The notes below the pieces were generated by a model. That model ran no database searches. It was not told where the DNA came from and saw only the letters and a list, made by a program, of their open reading frames with translations. From Hermodice carunculata (lineage: Eukaryota > Annelida > Polychaeta > Eunicida > Amphinomidae), in NCBI GenBank assembly GCA_964020975.1, contig OZ026630.1, positions 65,381,013 through 65,445,012 on the forward strand: a DNA stretch of 64,000 nt, given 5' to 3'. Each line of letters begins with the position of its first letter. Position 1 is the first letter of the stretch. The position numbers were made by a program, and so were the translations under genes. Below are positions 22,395 to 36,706 of the stretch, piece after piece.

Positions 22395-23464
22395 TTAGTG
22401 TGGTACCGTTTAGCTAAATTTTGCCCTTGGGCTCATGGACGATAAACCAATCCATTGCTGTTTGATAAATGGAAGCCCACATATGCTGTGTGCTCAGATC
22501 ATTTGTGGTAGCGCTTTGATGCCTCCTTTCAATGGGATTATCTCATGTCTCGAAACGCTCTGAAATCTTGTGTGATAGGCTTCAGCTTCTTAACGACTCG
22601 AGGTACAATGGGGCATACGCAGTCTTATTATTTAAAAGTTGTGTAAATATTTCATCCCTTGCCTCAAATGTGGAAAATGGAAAATAATAGAAAATTGATT
22701 GACCGCTTAAAACAACTATAGCTCAGAAAAACGTGACCCACAGATTTCATCCCAACAATGAGAGGAAAGTTAAAGATAGCAAACACCTGAGATTCAAGAA
22801 TTATCAAAACGTCACCATTCATCTCCCGTTACCAATATGAAGAATAAAGGGTCACTCCTGACCTTGGACAGACAGTCACCCATGAAAGGTAACTGGTGAC
22901 TATACACAAGCCCTCTCAACGTTTGAACTATATTCTTTATTAATTACAAACATTTTTTTAATTTATTTTTTTTAAACACACAAGGCCGATCGCTTGGAAC
23001 ACAAAATTTATCACTTGTGCCAAATATGAAAAGAAGCATGCTAGACAAAGCACATTTTGGTTCTCCTGACTTGTCAGTCAATTGAGCTGACAGGAAAACA
23101 AGACCTACGCAGTTTTCGCTATATTCATGAATCTGCTACTTCATAAGAAGCCTCTACCTCCACTTGAATCATCTGTCGGAAAACTCAGCCCACAGCACAG
23201 CATAGCCAATAAATAATTATCACACCGTTCAGAAAAAAAGGACAGAGATTCACAAATTCTATCCCAACGTTTTGTCCCATTATTTCTAATTTTGCATTTG
23301 AAAATACGAGAATACATTATTAAAGTCTAGTGTTGTCCTGAAATTTACTGATTTCTAACCATAAGAGCTAATATGTTCCAAAGTGAGATCCACGGATACA
23401 ATATCTTGGGATCTTTGCAAGTGCATAAATGGTGGAAAAATAACAATGTTTTTTCTACATGTAC

Positions 23465-23524
23465 GTATGTATGTATGTATGTATGTATGTATGTATGTAT
23501 GTATGTATGTATGTATGTATGCAT
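23465..23524. repeat. (GTAT)n microsatellite
   Basis: About fifteen gtat units, lying in the presumed first intron of the minus-strand gene that starts at 23,749. Confidence 0.9.
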
Positions 23525-23544
23525 GCATGTGTAAGGAGGGTTAC

Positions 23545-23749
23545 CTTTGCATGTCCATGTCTGGAACCAGTCAAGCATGATTGCAACAGGACAACTGGAA
23601 TCGGAGGTGTTAGGATTTGATCCCTGACTCCAGTTGCGGAAATGCACGTAAAACACATCTGATAAAACTTGATTGCTTACGCAAATTAAGACTAACACTG
23701 TGTACCTTAAGAATTGTATTTTAGCATTCATCTGATCAGCAGTCTCCAT
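23545..23749 (-). CDS. first coding exon with signal peptide, gene not identified
   Basis: The minus-strand frame starts at ATG 23,749 with purine at -3 and G at +4. It runs 68 codons plus one base to a strong donor (tgcaaag|gtaacc). The protein opens METADQMNAKIQFLRY, then has a hydrophobic core TVLVLICVSNQVLS typical of a secretory signal, with cleavage plausible near VLS|D. The mature start is DVFYVHFRNWSQGSNPN, then a cysteine and a WFQTWTCK segment. The VFxxxFxNxS opening loosely recalls the N-terminal region of Notch ligands, but the paired cysteines of that domain are not evident, so I do not assign it. An alternative start is M7. Later exons would lie below 23,465; only a weak candidate at 22,164-22,363 was seen. 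It acts presumably at the cell surface or outside the cell. Confidence 0.5.
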
Positions 23750-25747
23750 TACAACCGGTATGACTTACCAGGATAAGACTTAGCTGTTTGACCTTTTTGT
23801 TGCACTCCCGATTCTCTGACACCGAAAGAATATTTTTTGTGAGTGAAGGTCCATCTTTGCAAACACATATGTAACAGGTATACTGTACCATTTCCCATTG
23901 TTGGGTCAGAACTGCAAAAAGTAAAGGATAATACATTGTTCCGGGCCATAGTATCTAAACGATGGTACATCGGGTCATGAAATACATTGTGGTTTGTCTC
24001 TTGTTACCTAACTGTTTGCTCCTGACGATGTAAACAATCGTTGGGGCCTCATGTTTCTAACCATGATCGCCTAGGTGGATTGATGATTCACTTTATTTTT
24101 TTCTACGTCTTACAGGTAGCAAGACACCTGATAATATGAAACATCGCTTACTGACTCTTATAATTCAGGCGTTTTAAAAATTTCATTCCAATGATCAATA
24201 TTTTTATTTGATGTTGAGACATTGTACTCTGTGATGCGTTTATTGCGATGTATGTCTATTTTATTTCTTTAAAAATCTAAGCTTTAATAAAAAAAAAAGG
24301 CATCACCATCATCATTTCAACTGATGAATAGAATATTATAGACACTAAAGTCCATTAAAGTAGTCTTTAAACACCTTGGTAGTATAAAAAGTGGCAGAGA
24401 GATAAGTATAGACTATAAACCGGAACTGAACAAATTTCCGTTTCATTTTTAGTTTGAAAACCGAAAAAAATAAAAACTAAGGGCACAATTAAGGTCCGCC
24501 CTCCAGGGGATGGCAGAGATAACTGTACTACTAGTGCACAAAAGTACTTAATCTATTGACTCTCCCAAGTTGTAACATGTTTAACAACAAATAAAATTAT
24601 AATCTAAATTTGCTAAAACACTCTAATTTTTTAACCTAATCAAAGAGTAATATATGTTATAAACGTTTATTAAAGGTACTTTAAAAAGTATTTGAACATG
24701 CACCTATATTGTGTGGGGGAATGCACAATATCGACGAGCGTAACTGACTCAGTGGGCTGTTGAATTTTGCTAGCACGCAAGTCTGCGGAAATTTGGTATC
24801 GGAGAATAGGATGTCTATAATCAAGTGCCCTAGCACTGATACACTTGTTTAGCATTAGACTCATCAGCTGGTCGATGAGAACAGTCACCAATACAACCAA
24901 CAAAATGTGACCTGCTTAAACAATTTGACGCTTTGAGAAAGTGAAGTGTGAATCAGGGGGAAGCAGAGACGTCTCCCTCATGGTCTCACTGAACCTCCAA
25001 AGCATGGCAATGTGTTTCGCTTGGTTATAAAATTGGCGGCAGTAAGGTACTAGTAATTGAATTGCACTTTTATAACGACTTTTAAGAAATAGGATAGGTT
25101 AGCTTGCTGGAGGACATATCTTCATCATTCAAAAAATTAAAAGCACTGAAGGTCACCCTTGATATAAAAAGACGATATTCAAGAGTGATATATCACTTGA
25201 TCCACGGAATAAATGGCCTAAAGGCACCAAGGATTTCTTTTTCTGCTGGGGCGCGTTTACTACCTGTGTGTCTCGCTTCATCCTGTTGTAACTATCCCTT
25301 TCTAAGAAATTTGAGAAAAGGTACTGAAAACGTGACAATGACCGCGAAACAGAATTGTCACATGGGAAGCGACCCAATGAAATGTTAGCTACATTTTCAA
25401 GCAAAGGCAGGACTCAGATGAACAGGAAATATCAAATACAGTGGTCAAGGCTCCCAAAAATCCTATGAAAAGCCTTTCTCCTTATTCAAATGACATTACC
25501 TGCCATACAAATGAAATCTGAATTTAAAATCCCCCCTTTTTACCTTTCAAAAGTGATTTAAAAATATAATATAGCTGAAATATGTATATGAAGCAAACTG
25601 TTCAAGGTATGTAAAAATTCTGCCCCTTTGGTATTCACTGCAAATGTTAAACTTTGAAATTTGATGAAATTAGACGACGGAAAAAGAGCAAAAATATTGC
25701 CGGTAATATATTTATATGCGGTATTTAATTGTATGTTATAATCATTC

Positions 25748-25748
<1 letters not shown>
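23750..25748. other. no gene recognised
   Basis: Contains the presumed 5' flank of the minus-strand exon at 23,545-23,749. The open frames at 24,670-24,903 (minus) and 25,104-25,388 (plus) show no domain and no convincing splice context. Confidence 0.4.
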
Positions 25749-28740
<2,992 letters not shown>

Positions 28741-28850
28741 AGAAACAGAAAAAAAACCCAAAACAAAGACAAACCAAAAAAAAAAAAAAACAAACAAAAA
28801 AAAAAAAACAAAAAAAAAAAAAACAGAAAACAAACAAACAAACAAAAAAA

Positions 28851-28904
<54 letters not shown>
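28741..28904. repeat. A/C-only tract ending in (CA)n
   Basis: The plus strand is almost entirely A and C: A-rich blocks spaced by single or triple C (aaacaaacaaacaaaaaaag), followed by about 26 CA units. Similar tracts are at 33,030 and 34,277. Confidence 0.9.
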
Positions 28905-28905
<1 letters not shown>

Positions 28906-29666
28906 CAACTGACAGATGTATTCCTTGCAACAAATGACCATTGGGTACACCATGTTCTCTTCGTTATTTCTGTTTAGATGCTACTTGTGTCATACAGGCT
29001 GAACAGGGCATTGTTGGCATGTTTGGCAGTATTCTCTAGGACGCGGACGCTGTATTGTACAACTACATGGAATTTTACATGAAGGGTGTTTTTCCGGGTC
29101 GTCATTAAATGCAAAAAAAAATCATCATCAAGATTTTCCTTTCAACATGATCAAGAAGTTATAATGCTTAGCATGCAAAGTGGGGATATATCTTACACTA
29201 ATGACCATTATTTGTCCTTAATGAGGTCATCAGAAAACCAAACAATACCCTTCCACTGAGAAAAACTGCCCATCAAGAAAAGATTTCAAATTGCAAAGTA
29301 AAGTTAAGGTTCATGACGAACTGCCAACCGATACAAGCATAAGGGCCAAATCTTAGAAGGCTCTTAGATTTCTCCTCCCGTAAACCAGCAAAAACGTGCG
29401 GTGGTTAATTTTATTCGGCTTCAATGTTTTGAGCAGTTTTCAAAACTAATGTAAAAATTTGAATGAGAATTGTATATGATACATATAAAGATAAATGTCC
29501 TATTGAACTCTTTCATTGGCAAAAAAAAACCTGTTGACTTGGTTTTTTTTTTAACCCAGTGGGGGTGGGGGAGTTAAGTTGTATAAAGGAGGAATGCGCA
29601 GGAGATGATCCCTTTTATTGTCATCATGAGTGTCACAGTTTCTGGGTAAAAATGGCCTTGAATATT
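28905..29666. other. no gene recognised
   Basis: AT-rich spacer; nothing supported. Confidence 0.45.
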
Positions 29667-30048
29667 TCATAACCTGATCGACACATAATTCAATACTTTG
29701 TCTCCTTTTGAAACAGAAATTCGTTGTTTACGGCAAATATAACTTTCGCTGTTAAAAAATCTATTCTTTAGCAAATTTTCTTTCTTCCTGTAGAGCAAAA
29801 GACATGGGTTATTTGCCCTGCAAAGCAATTTGTTATATCTGGTGGTTTTCTGGGGTTCTTCAAGCTGGCGTCCTACACATGTATACAAACCGGAGCAACA
29901 GTGCTCGTCTTCAGGGTTGTTCTGAACCATCTCCCGCCAAAATAGGTGGACTGCACTGTTGTTCTTCATAACAAGATACTTATCGTTACGATAGCGTCCT
30001 ACAAATGTGGAGAGCACTGTGTTTCTTCATGACCAGGTACCCATTTGG
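29667..30048 (-). pseudogene. exon-like block with internal duplication
   Basis: The minus-strand frame (29,667-30,017, 116 codons) includes YLVMKNNSAVHLFWREMVQ and CCSGLYTCVGRQLEEPQ. The piece 'tcatgaagaaacacagtgct' just upstream (about 30,010-30,035) is a near copy of 'ttatgaagaacaacagtgca', and acatttgtaggacgc / acatgtgtaggacgc also recur, so a short segment has duplicated. An acceptor-like ctaaccttcag precedes it at about 30,049. The SGLYTCVG piece is reminiscent of the cysteine end of an immunoglobulin fold, but the rest does not support it. It may be an exon, a broken exon or chance. Confidence 0.25.
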
Positions 30049-33029
30049 GTCTGAAGGTTAGAAAACGTTACCCCACTACTAGCGAGGACTTGAACTATAC
30101 ATGGTAAAATAGTTTGCTTTTTGTATAATGTTAAGACAACTCGGTTCGACATGGGCATATCCTAGTGCTAATCATGTTTTAAGTGGACACTCCTGCACAA
30201 AATGTGCACTGTACCTGTAACCTAAAAAAACAATACGGTATTATCTCATGATGTCAAGGACACTGTCTGCAAAGATCGCACTGTCTTTGTATAATTCAAC
30301 GACCCATATACTGTATCGGCCTATTATAAGACCTTAGAAATATTCTGATAGCATGGACATCAAATGTGATATATTTTTACACATCACTCTAGTATTATGC
30401 ATATGAACGTCTTTGAGAAATGGGGCAGCAATGCATGTACATTCTTGGCGTGTCGCAACACGACATGAGTATAAGATTAAGACCGGTCTTTCTCTGATTA
30501 GTACATGTGAATACAGGATGGATGAACGACTTAAAATGGGAAAGCACAGGCTCATTTTGTAACTGATAGTTCACTTTTATGCATCAAGATGATTAAATGA
30601 ACTATAACATGCAATTCGTGTGAGAGTCCGAAACTGTAATTTGACTGGCATTTATGGCGTAAATAATGGGCCCAGGAGTTAATAGAAACTTGAAAGTTAA
30701 CAGCCCCCTGAAATCCGTCACAATATTTTTGCCAAGCAACTTGATTTAATATTTCCCTAAATGTGAAAAAAACTTATACGCTGTCACCAGAGCAAGGATA
30801 ACAACTACCAAGAAGTTTGATACACTGTTTTCATAATTTGTATGTCGTGGTTGAATGAACACCATACAGTACTCTGTGAAAGTCTTTCGATTCTGGAGGT
30901 GACTGCCAAATATGTTCCTGATAGCAAAAAATACTGCATAAAAACTCTTCAATATTTTAGTGAAATATAAAAATGTAATACAAGCTAAATATTTTATAAG
31001 AAATTGCTTGATTATTAAATAGACTTTTAAAAAAGTCAGCTTGCGTGGCACGTGAAAAGATGTTTGTGACCAACTGTCACGAATAGCGCAAAATGATCAC
31101 ATGTTTTCTTCATATTTGACATATACAAATTTTAGACATCTTATAACAGTCTTACAGGAATCGGCATATTATCTGAGGTCATAAGACGCAAAAAAGCAAA
31201 AAACAGCCAATTTGAAAAACTAGCTACGGGTTAGGAAAAAGACGTCCAAATCGAATAACTCGAAAAACACGTGCAAGATATTCCATAAAAAGCACCAAAC
31301 TACTTACATTAAAGAAATTACAACTGGATTAAAACCATAGTACTGCCAACACCTAGATACTGACTGGTCCCTATTCCTGCTTCATGGGATAAAACCCCTA
31401 TCCAGAACTGATGACACAAATGGTCCTATTCTATATAATCACTGCCCTGTAAGTACAAGTTTAAGCTGAATTATTCTAAATCATAAGTTCATAATGGTGA
31501 TCTGTGTTTTTGTTCCTGTCTAATTCTCCCAAATTGGGAATATCCTACAGGCCACTAATACAAGATGGCGACGGATAATATATTTTAGCAATTATCATGG
31601 TAATGGTTACCCATTAAGTAAAAAACTTAAAAATAAAATAATGAGTAAAATGTAAGTAAAAGTTTTCTATAATATGTTGTAACAAGAAGCAAACGTAATA
31701 TCACTAAATAATTCAAGCATGGAGTCAATATGTGTGCTCTTACACAAGTATAGTACGCACGAGACATTAACGTAATACAAGGCAAAATCAACAATTTCAT
31801 ATGGGTAAGTTCCACAATACATTTGCGTAAATTTTCAATCTCATCGCAAAGACCTAGCACAATCAGTACCTACAAATATCCAAACGTCCTGTACGACATA
31901 CATAAAACCGCACCATTTAGGATGATGAATAACTTATTGTAATTTATATAATATAGTATCCCGTTTGCATTTATTTTTGTATGTTTACTGTTAGAACGGC
32001 TCATTAGACAGCAACTTTGCATCTAGAATGACAACTCGGCAAATAATATAATTCCAGTAATACATCTCCTTTTAATATAATAGGACACATAATAGGCCAT
32101 CTGTAGGAAAATATAGTTCGTAAAACCGTGATCCATCATATTGAGATATTTCAGTATCTTAATTAGGATCAATGCCTGTTGCAATTCCGTGGAACTACGT
32201 GAAAAGCGCGGATTGGAATTCATTGGAACTGTACAATAATATTTCTGTTTTTCAATAGTGGTTTCCAGTCAGGATTCCTCCGCCACTGCCAGGAGCAAAT
32301 TGCACCCAAATGCCAGACCACCTCTGGTTTTGCCGCAAATATTGTGCAATCAATTTGGAACAAAACGGCCCAATTCAATATTTCTAAACAAAAGCAAAAT
32401 TACCTATTCTAAAATACCATAAATCTTTGTCATTCTTAGCTATCAATACATCACATATGCACTTTCCTACCGGGGAGAAAAACACCTTTCAATAGACAAG
32501 TGGATCTGTTTATTGATTACTCCAAATGATATTTGAAACTACAACTGCATGAAAGAATTAATCCATAACAGACGGACTGGGGGGGGGGGGCAGGCTATGG
32601 CTTATCAGCACCAAAGCGGCCTAAAGCTGATCTTTGTTATCTGGTCCAGCTTTTATTTCACAGTTCGATTGCAGTCTCTTGGTTTGGAATGGACTGCAGG
32701 CTGACCAAAGAGTGGCTTTGTGCATTGCAAGAATGCATTTGACGGGTCCTTAGTGTTTCACAACATTTCCTTTGACCACCATACTGGTTCAATTCGTTTT
32801 AACAGACCGTTTAGCACATGTACAGTACTTTCCATTTATTACTCCATGTTGCTTCCATTTGTCATGCTCGACATATCAATACCCGTAAAAGTTCAAATGG
32901 TATCTATTTTTGACTAAGAGCATATTAATGAAGTTTGTGACCAAAAGAGGCTAAACCTGTCAAACTTTCAAATAGAAATTGTATTATACGCTGACTTTTG
33001 CTATCTACAGGGCATGAATAATTTAGAAA
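30049..33029. other. no gene recognised
   Basis: AT-rich. A YY1-like caagatggcgacgg lies at about 31,561 with no frame following it. A run of about 11 G lies at 32,580. Nothing else is supported. Confidence 0.45.
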
Positions 33030-33206
33030 CACCCCTCCAAAGCCCCCCCCCACACCCCCAACCCCAAATTAAACAAACAGAAAAACAAAACAACCCCAAA
33101 CAAAACAGAAACAAAAACAAACAAAAACAAACAAAAACCCCCAAAAAGCCTCCCCCCCCAAAAAAAACACAAAAAAGCCACACAAAAAAAACTTGAGAAA
33201 AAAAAA

Positions 33207-33245
<39 letters not shown>

Positions 33246-33275
33246 AAAATAAAAAAAAAAAACAAAAACAAACGG
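33030..33275. repeat. A/C-only tract with (CA)n
   Basis: About 240 bp in which the plus strand is nearly all A and C, with C runs, aaacaaac patterns and a (CA)n block at 33,207-33,240. It resembles the tracts at 28,741 and 34,277. Confidence 0.9.
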
Positions 33276-34062
33276 AACTCATCGCAATTAATTCCTATGC
33301 TTATAAGCTTGGAAAGAGTAATAGTAAATCGTTTATCCTGTTAAGTCTAAAATTCTCTATCTTCTTCATGTCTTCCAGGGGAAAAGGTGACTAATTATGT
33401 GAACTACATGTCTGCAGAAGCGGATACGGTACATATTCACTTTTCGGCACTGGAATCAGGACGTATGAAATGGTCGTTGAGGTGTGTTACCATTTTGTGT
33501 TTTACGTCCAAAAAGGAGTTGGACCCTGAGTTAATGATGGTTGGTCTTTCATGGAGATTGGGCAGTAAAGTCCAGCGACTGCTATTGTCATGACGGTGGT
33601 CTTTGCAAAGTGGCATGACGTTCGTATAATAATTTGCAAGAATGAGTATAATTATGTTGCTAGTCAAACAGAGAATTGGTATGAGAAAAATCAATATGTA
33701 TATCGTTAATTGTTTTAAGTTTACGTGTAATAAAAAATGATTAATTTCTTTTAGGGTACCACAACTGTGGTGCCATATGGATATTGGAAGAATTCATTAA
33801 ACATACACGGCTGCTGATCTAACACTATCTTGGCCATGACCCCTTAACTGTTATAATTCCAGAAAAACAATTGAAGTTGTTTTGACGCATATATAAAATC
33901 ATTAAGATGTATTCTTATGCAAATTAAGTGCTTTGACAACAAATATTTAATGCGTGTCTCTTAATATAAAGACCCATGACAAAAGGGAATATTTGAACAC
34001 TATGTAGATTAACTGTCCAAACATGCTCATTACATCAGAGTCATGTATCATACAATATTTAC
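33276..34062. other. no gene confirmed
   Basis: The plus-strand frame from about 33,375 to 33,593 follows an acceptor-like tgtcttccag but shows no domain. The remainder is AT-rich and featureless. Confidence 0.35.
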
Positions 34063-34205
34063 TGGCACGCCGGCGCATTTTAACTTGGCAAACTCGCCCG
34101 CTCCCGAATTCAATGCGTGCTGTGCAGCCGAGTCCGACGCTTGTTCCAGCAGGCGGGCAGACCAAACTGGATCTGCAGCCATTCATATCACAAAAAGCAG
34201 GCTTT
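34063..34205 (-). CDS. candidate cysteine-rich internal exon
   Basis: A locally GC-rich block on the minus strand, bounded by ttaaactgcag (acceptor) and gcgtgcca|gtaaat (donor). The 143 bp give one base, 47 codons and one base, open throughout. The translation includes KPAFCDMNGCRSSLVC, CPPAGTSVGLGCTARIEFGS and GRVCQVKMRRRA, with five cysteines and regular Gly/Pro, typical of a disulphide-rich extracellular module. I do not recognise the family. The polypyrimidine tract of the acceptor is weak. The sharp rise in GC and CpG over the block argues for selection. Confidence 0.4.
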
Positions 34206-34276
34206 CTGCAGTTTAAGTGACCTGTCATCTTGCTCATTAGGTCAAGTTCATTCATGATTGAAGAACCTCAAAACAG

Positions 34277-34385
34277 AAAAAAAAAATGAATTACAGCAAC
34301 CCCCTCCCCCCAAAAAATAAGCAAAAACAAACAAACACACACACACACAAGAACAAAAAAAAAAAAAAAAAAAACAAAAAAACCT
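34277..34385. repeat. A/C-only tract
   Basis: C-run, aaacaaacaaac, a short (CA)n and a 20-base A run in the same strand orientation as the tracts at 28,741 and 33,030. Confidence 0.85.
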
Positions 34386-34439
34386 GGACCCCTACAGGTA
34401 CTTCCCCATTAATATTCAATAGTAACCGTTGTCTTAGAC

Positions 34440-35150
34440 CAGTTTGACACTTCACGGCCGCACCAAAGAAATCCAATAGGTGCCTTCTTATTGGCCTTCA
34501 ACAGTAAAGTGGGCCTAGGATTCACGACTACCAAGGTATAAGCCAATGTGAAAGATTTCAATTACACCATTTGGTCTACTGTCTGGAAAACTATAAATAA
34601 GTAACATTTAAAAATCCATACAAAATTAAAAAAATTATGATATGCTGCTGTTTTCACATAGGGACCTGGCCCATTCCAAGGAGCATCCCTGACGAAAATT
34701 TGGTGGTGTGCTTAATCCTATCAGATATATTATGGTAACATATTTCTTCGTGGCCACCAGGTACATGGTCTTTAAATTAATACTTTAATTGATAAACAGA
34801 ACAAACACTTTATAAGGAAGCTGGTTTTCAAAAGGCATCTACTCCACCCCAAGGACCATCTCTGATAACGAAATGGTGAAGCTGCAGTCAATTTTTGGGA
34901 AATGTATGCTGACGTCTTCCCCTCGGGTGCTACTTGCACGGCCTTCAAATAAATACTAAAAACATTCATAAAAAATAATAACTACCACAAGGAGCTGGTT
35001 TTCAAAGGGTATCTAGTCCATCCTCAGATAAAGTTCTCACAGATTTTGGTACAGCTGTGGGAAATATTTTTGAGTTATCTGGTAAAGTTAACAAGACAGA
35101 CGGACGAACGGACAGTCCGGGTACTTTTTGCACCGAGGGTTAAAAAATAC
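34440..35150. repeat. ~180-bp repeat family, short array
   Basis: Two clear units (aaggaagctggttttcaaaa near 34,815 and aaggagctggttttcaaagg near 34,990). Each is followed by tccacc/tccatc, a tctctgat or ttctcaca phrase, and 'tttggt…gctgtgg'. The array ends in gacagacggacgaacggaca. The same family forms the larger array at 54,850-56,570, which has a matching end (gacgggcggaagggcagacg). Confidence 0.75.
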
Positions 35151-35940
35151 CAGATGCCATATTATACTGTTTTTAAAATCCTGCATGCCAAACATGCACA
35201 CGCGCTTCTTTTTGAGAGAAGACTTGTCCTGCTCTTGAACAGCTGCCATACTCAACTGAATCGGAATATGAATTCTTTTGTGCGCATGACAAGAAACGTT
35301 TACGTTGGTCCACCGTAAGGCACGAGAGCCACATTATGTTCTTTGTGGGGGCGCTACTGTGCGCAGCCACAGAAACCTACATGCTGTGTGCCCATGTCAT
35401 GCTTTCTTGAATACATATATTTTCTTAAATTACACGAAGCACATCAGAAGAACCAGGTATTACTTTTTAGTCCGGAGGGCGTCTGGTTGGATGGGCAAAT
35501 ATTTTCCAAAAATATGAATCGCAAATATGAGTTATATTCATTTATTTCCTCATTTCTCTTTACTCAGTATATCTTCTCTGAACAAGAGTAGTTTATACTG
35601 GGAGCACGAACAAGACAGACACTAGCAGGGGCAGATGAATTCAGAAAACCAAACTCCTTACCTGTGTAGACAATGAGACGTTTACATTTTTTTCAACATT
35701 CATTACCTGCTACAAATTGGTGATGATACGCATCTTTTCTAAATTTTTATGCGCGTTCCCTGTGAATGAAGTGCATGAATAGGAGCAATCCTTATAGTAT
35801 ACCCTGGATATGTAAAACTTTATACAAGGCCACGCTGTGATATTGACACTATTATGTGATGCCAAAAGGACCCAGTACTTCACTTATGCAGGACTTCATA
35901 CTGTACTGTTAATAAGTATAGGCAAAAGGTGTCAGATTAT
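35151..35940. other. no gene recognised
   Basis: Several overlapping open frames on both strands but no splice context or domain. Confidence 0.4.
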
Positions 35941-35987
35941 ATGTATATATGTATGTATGTACGTATGTATGTATGTATGTGTGTATG

Positions 35988-36021
<34 letters not shown>

Positions 36022-36039
36022 TGTATGTATGTATGTATG

Positions 36040-36124
<85 letters not shown>
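35941..36124. repeat. compound microsatellite (GTAT)n(TA)n
   Basis: Imperfect gtat units up to about 36,043, then about 80 bp of pure ta. The two blocks abut without spacer, suggesting that the TA run grew out of the GTAT run. Confidence 0.95.
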
Positions 36125-36129
<5 letters not shown>

Positions 36130-36599
36130 TATAAACTATCACATATACGTACACCAACCCACACACATACATGCATATTTTCACATGGATGGGTTTTAAA
36201 AACCAATCCTAAAGATACAAATGGTACACACTGGCAGCATTGAGAGACTGTCTTATATATCTTTATTCTTTGTTACGATAAAGTAAAAATTTATTTTTAC
36301 AAAAGAAAAACCAATAACGAAATCAAATAAAATCGTAAATCTCTAATTCAGCCGTAAGAATGGCGTTTGATGGCTCCTCAAATGTTGTATGACACGCAAA
36401 CGTGATAAAAGCATTTGTATCTCTGGATCATCACTCTCTGTATCTCACTGGTATACAAAGATATACAACCGCACCAGTGAATCGTCTGTGTGAAACACGA
36501 ATCTTTTCCTATGTAGTTGCTCATCCACTTAGGCGAGACTCGAGGATGGAAGGAAATCTGAATTTCAGTGGAATAGGGGATGCGTTTCTGTAACAATGA
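36125..36599. other. no gene recognised
   Basis: AT-rich spacer between two microsatellites; nothing supported. Confidence 0.4.
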
Positions 36600-36619
36600 T
36601 AATAATAATGATGATGACC

Positions 36620-36705
<86 letters not shown>
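36600..36705. repeat. (AAT)n microsatellite
   Basis: Begins with degenerate aat/gat units and becomes about 27 uninterrupted aat units. Confidence 0.95.

Positions 36706-36706
<1 letters not shown>

Noticed and set aside
23465-23524. CRISPR-like short regular repeat
   Set aside because: Simple 4-bp microsatellite in an animal genome, no spacers.
33387-33593. Plus-strand frame after tgtcttccag
   Set aside because: No ATG at its start, no downstream donor in phase and no recognised domain.
35837-36243. Overlapping frames across the GTAT/TA microsatellite
   Set aside because: Low-complexity translation only.
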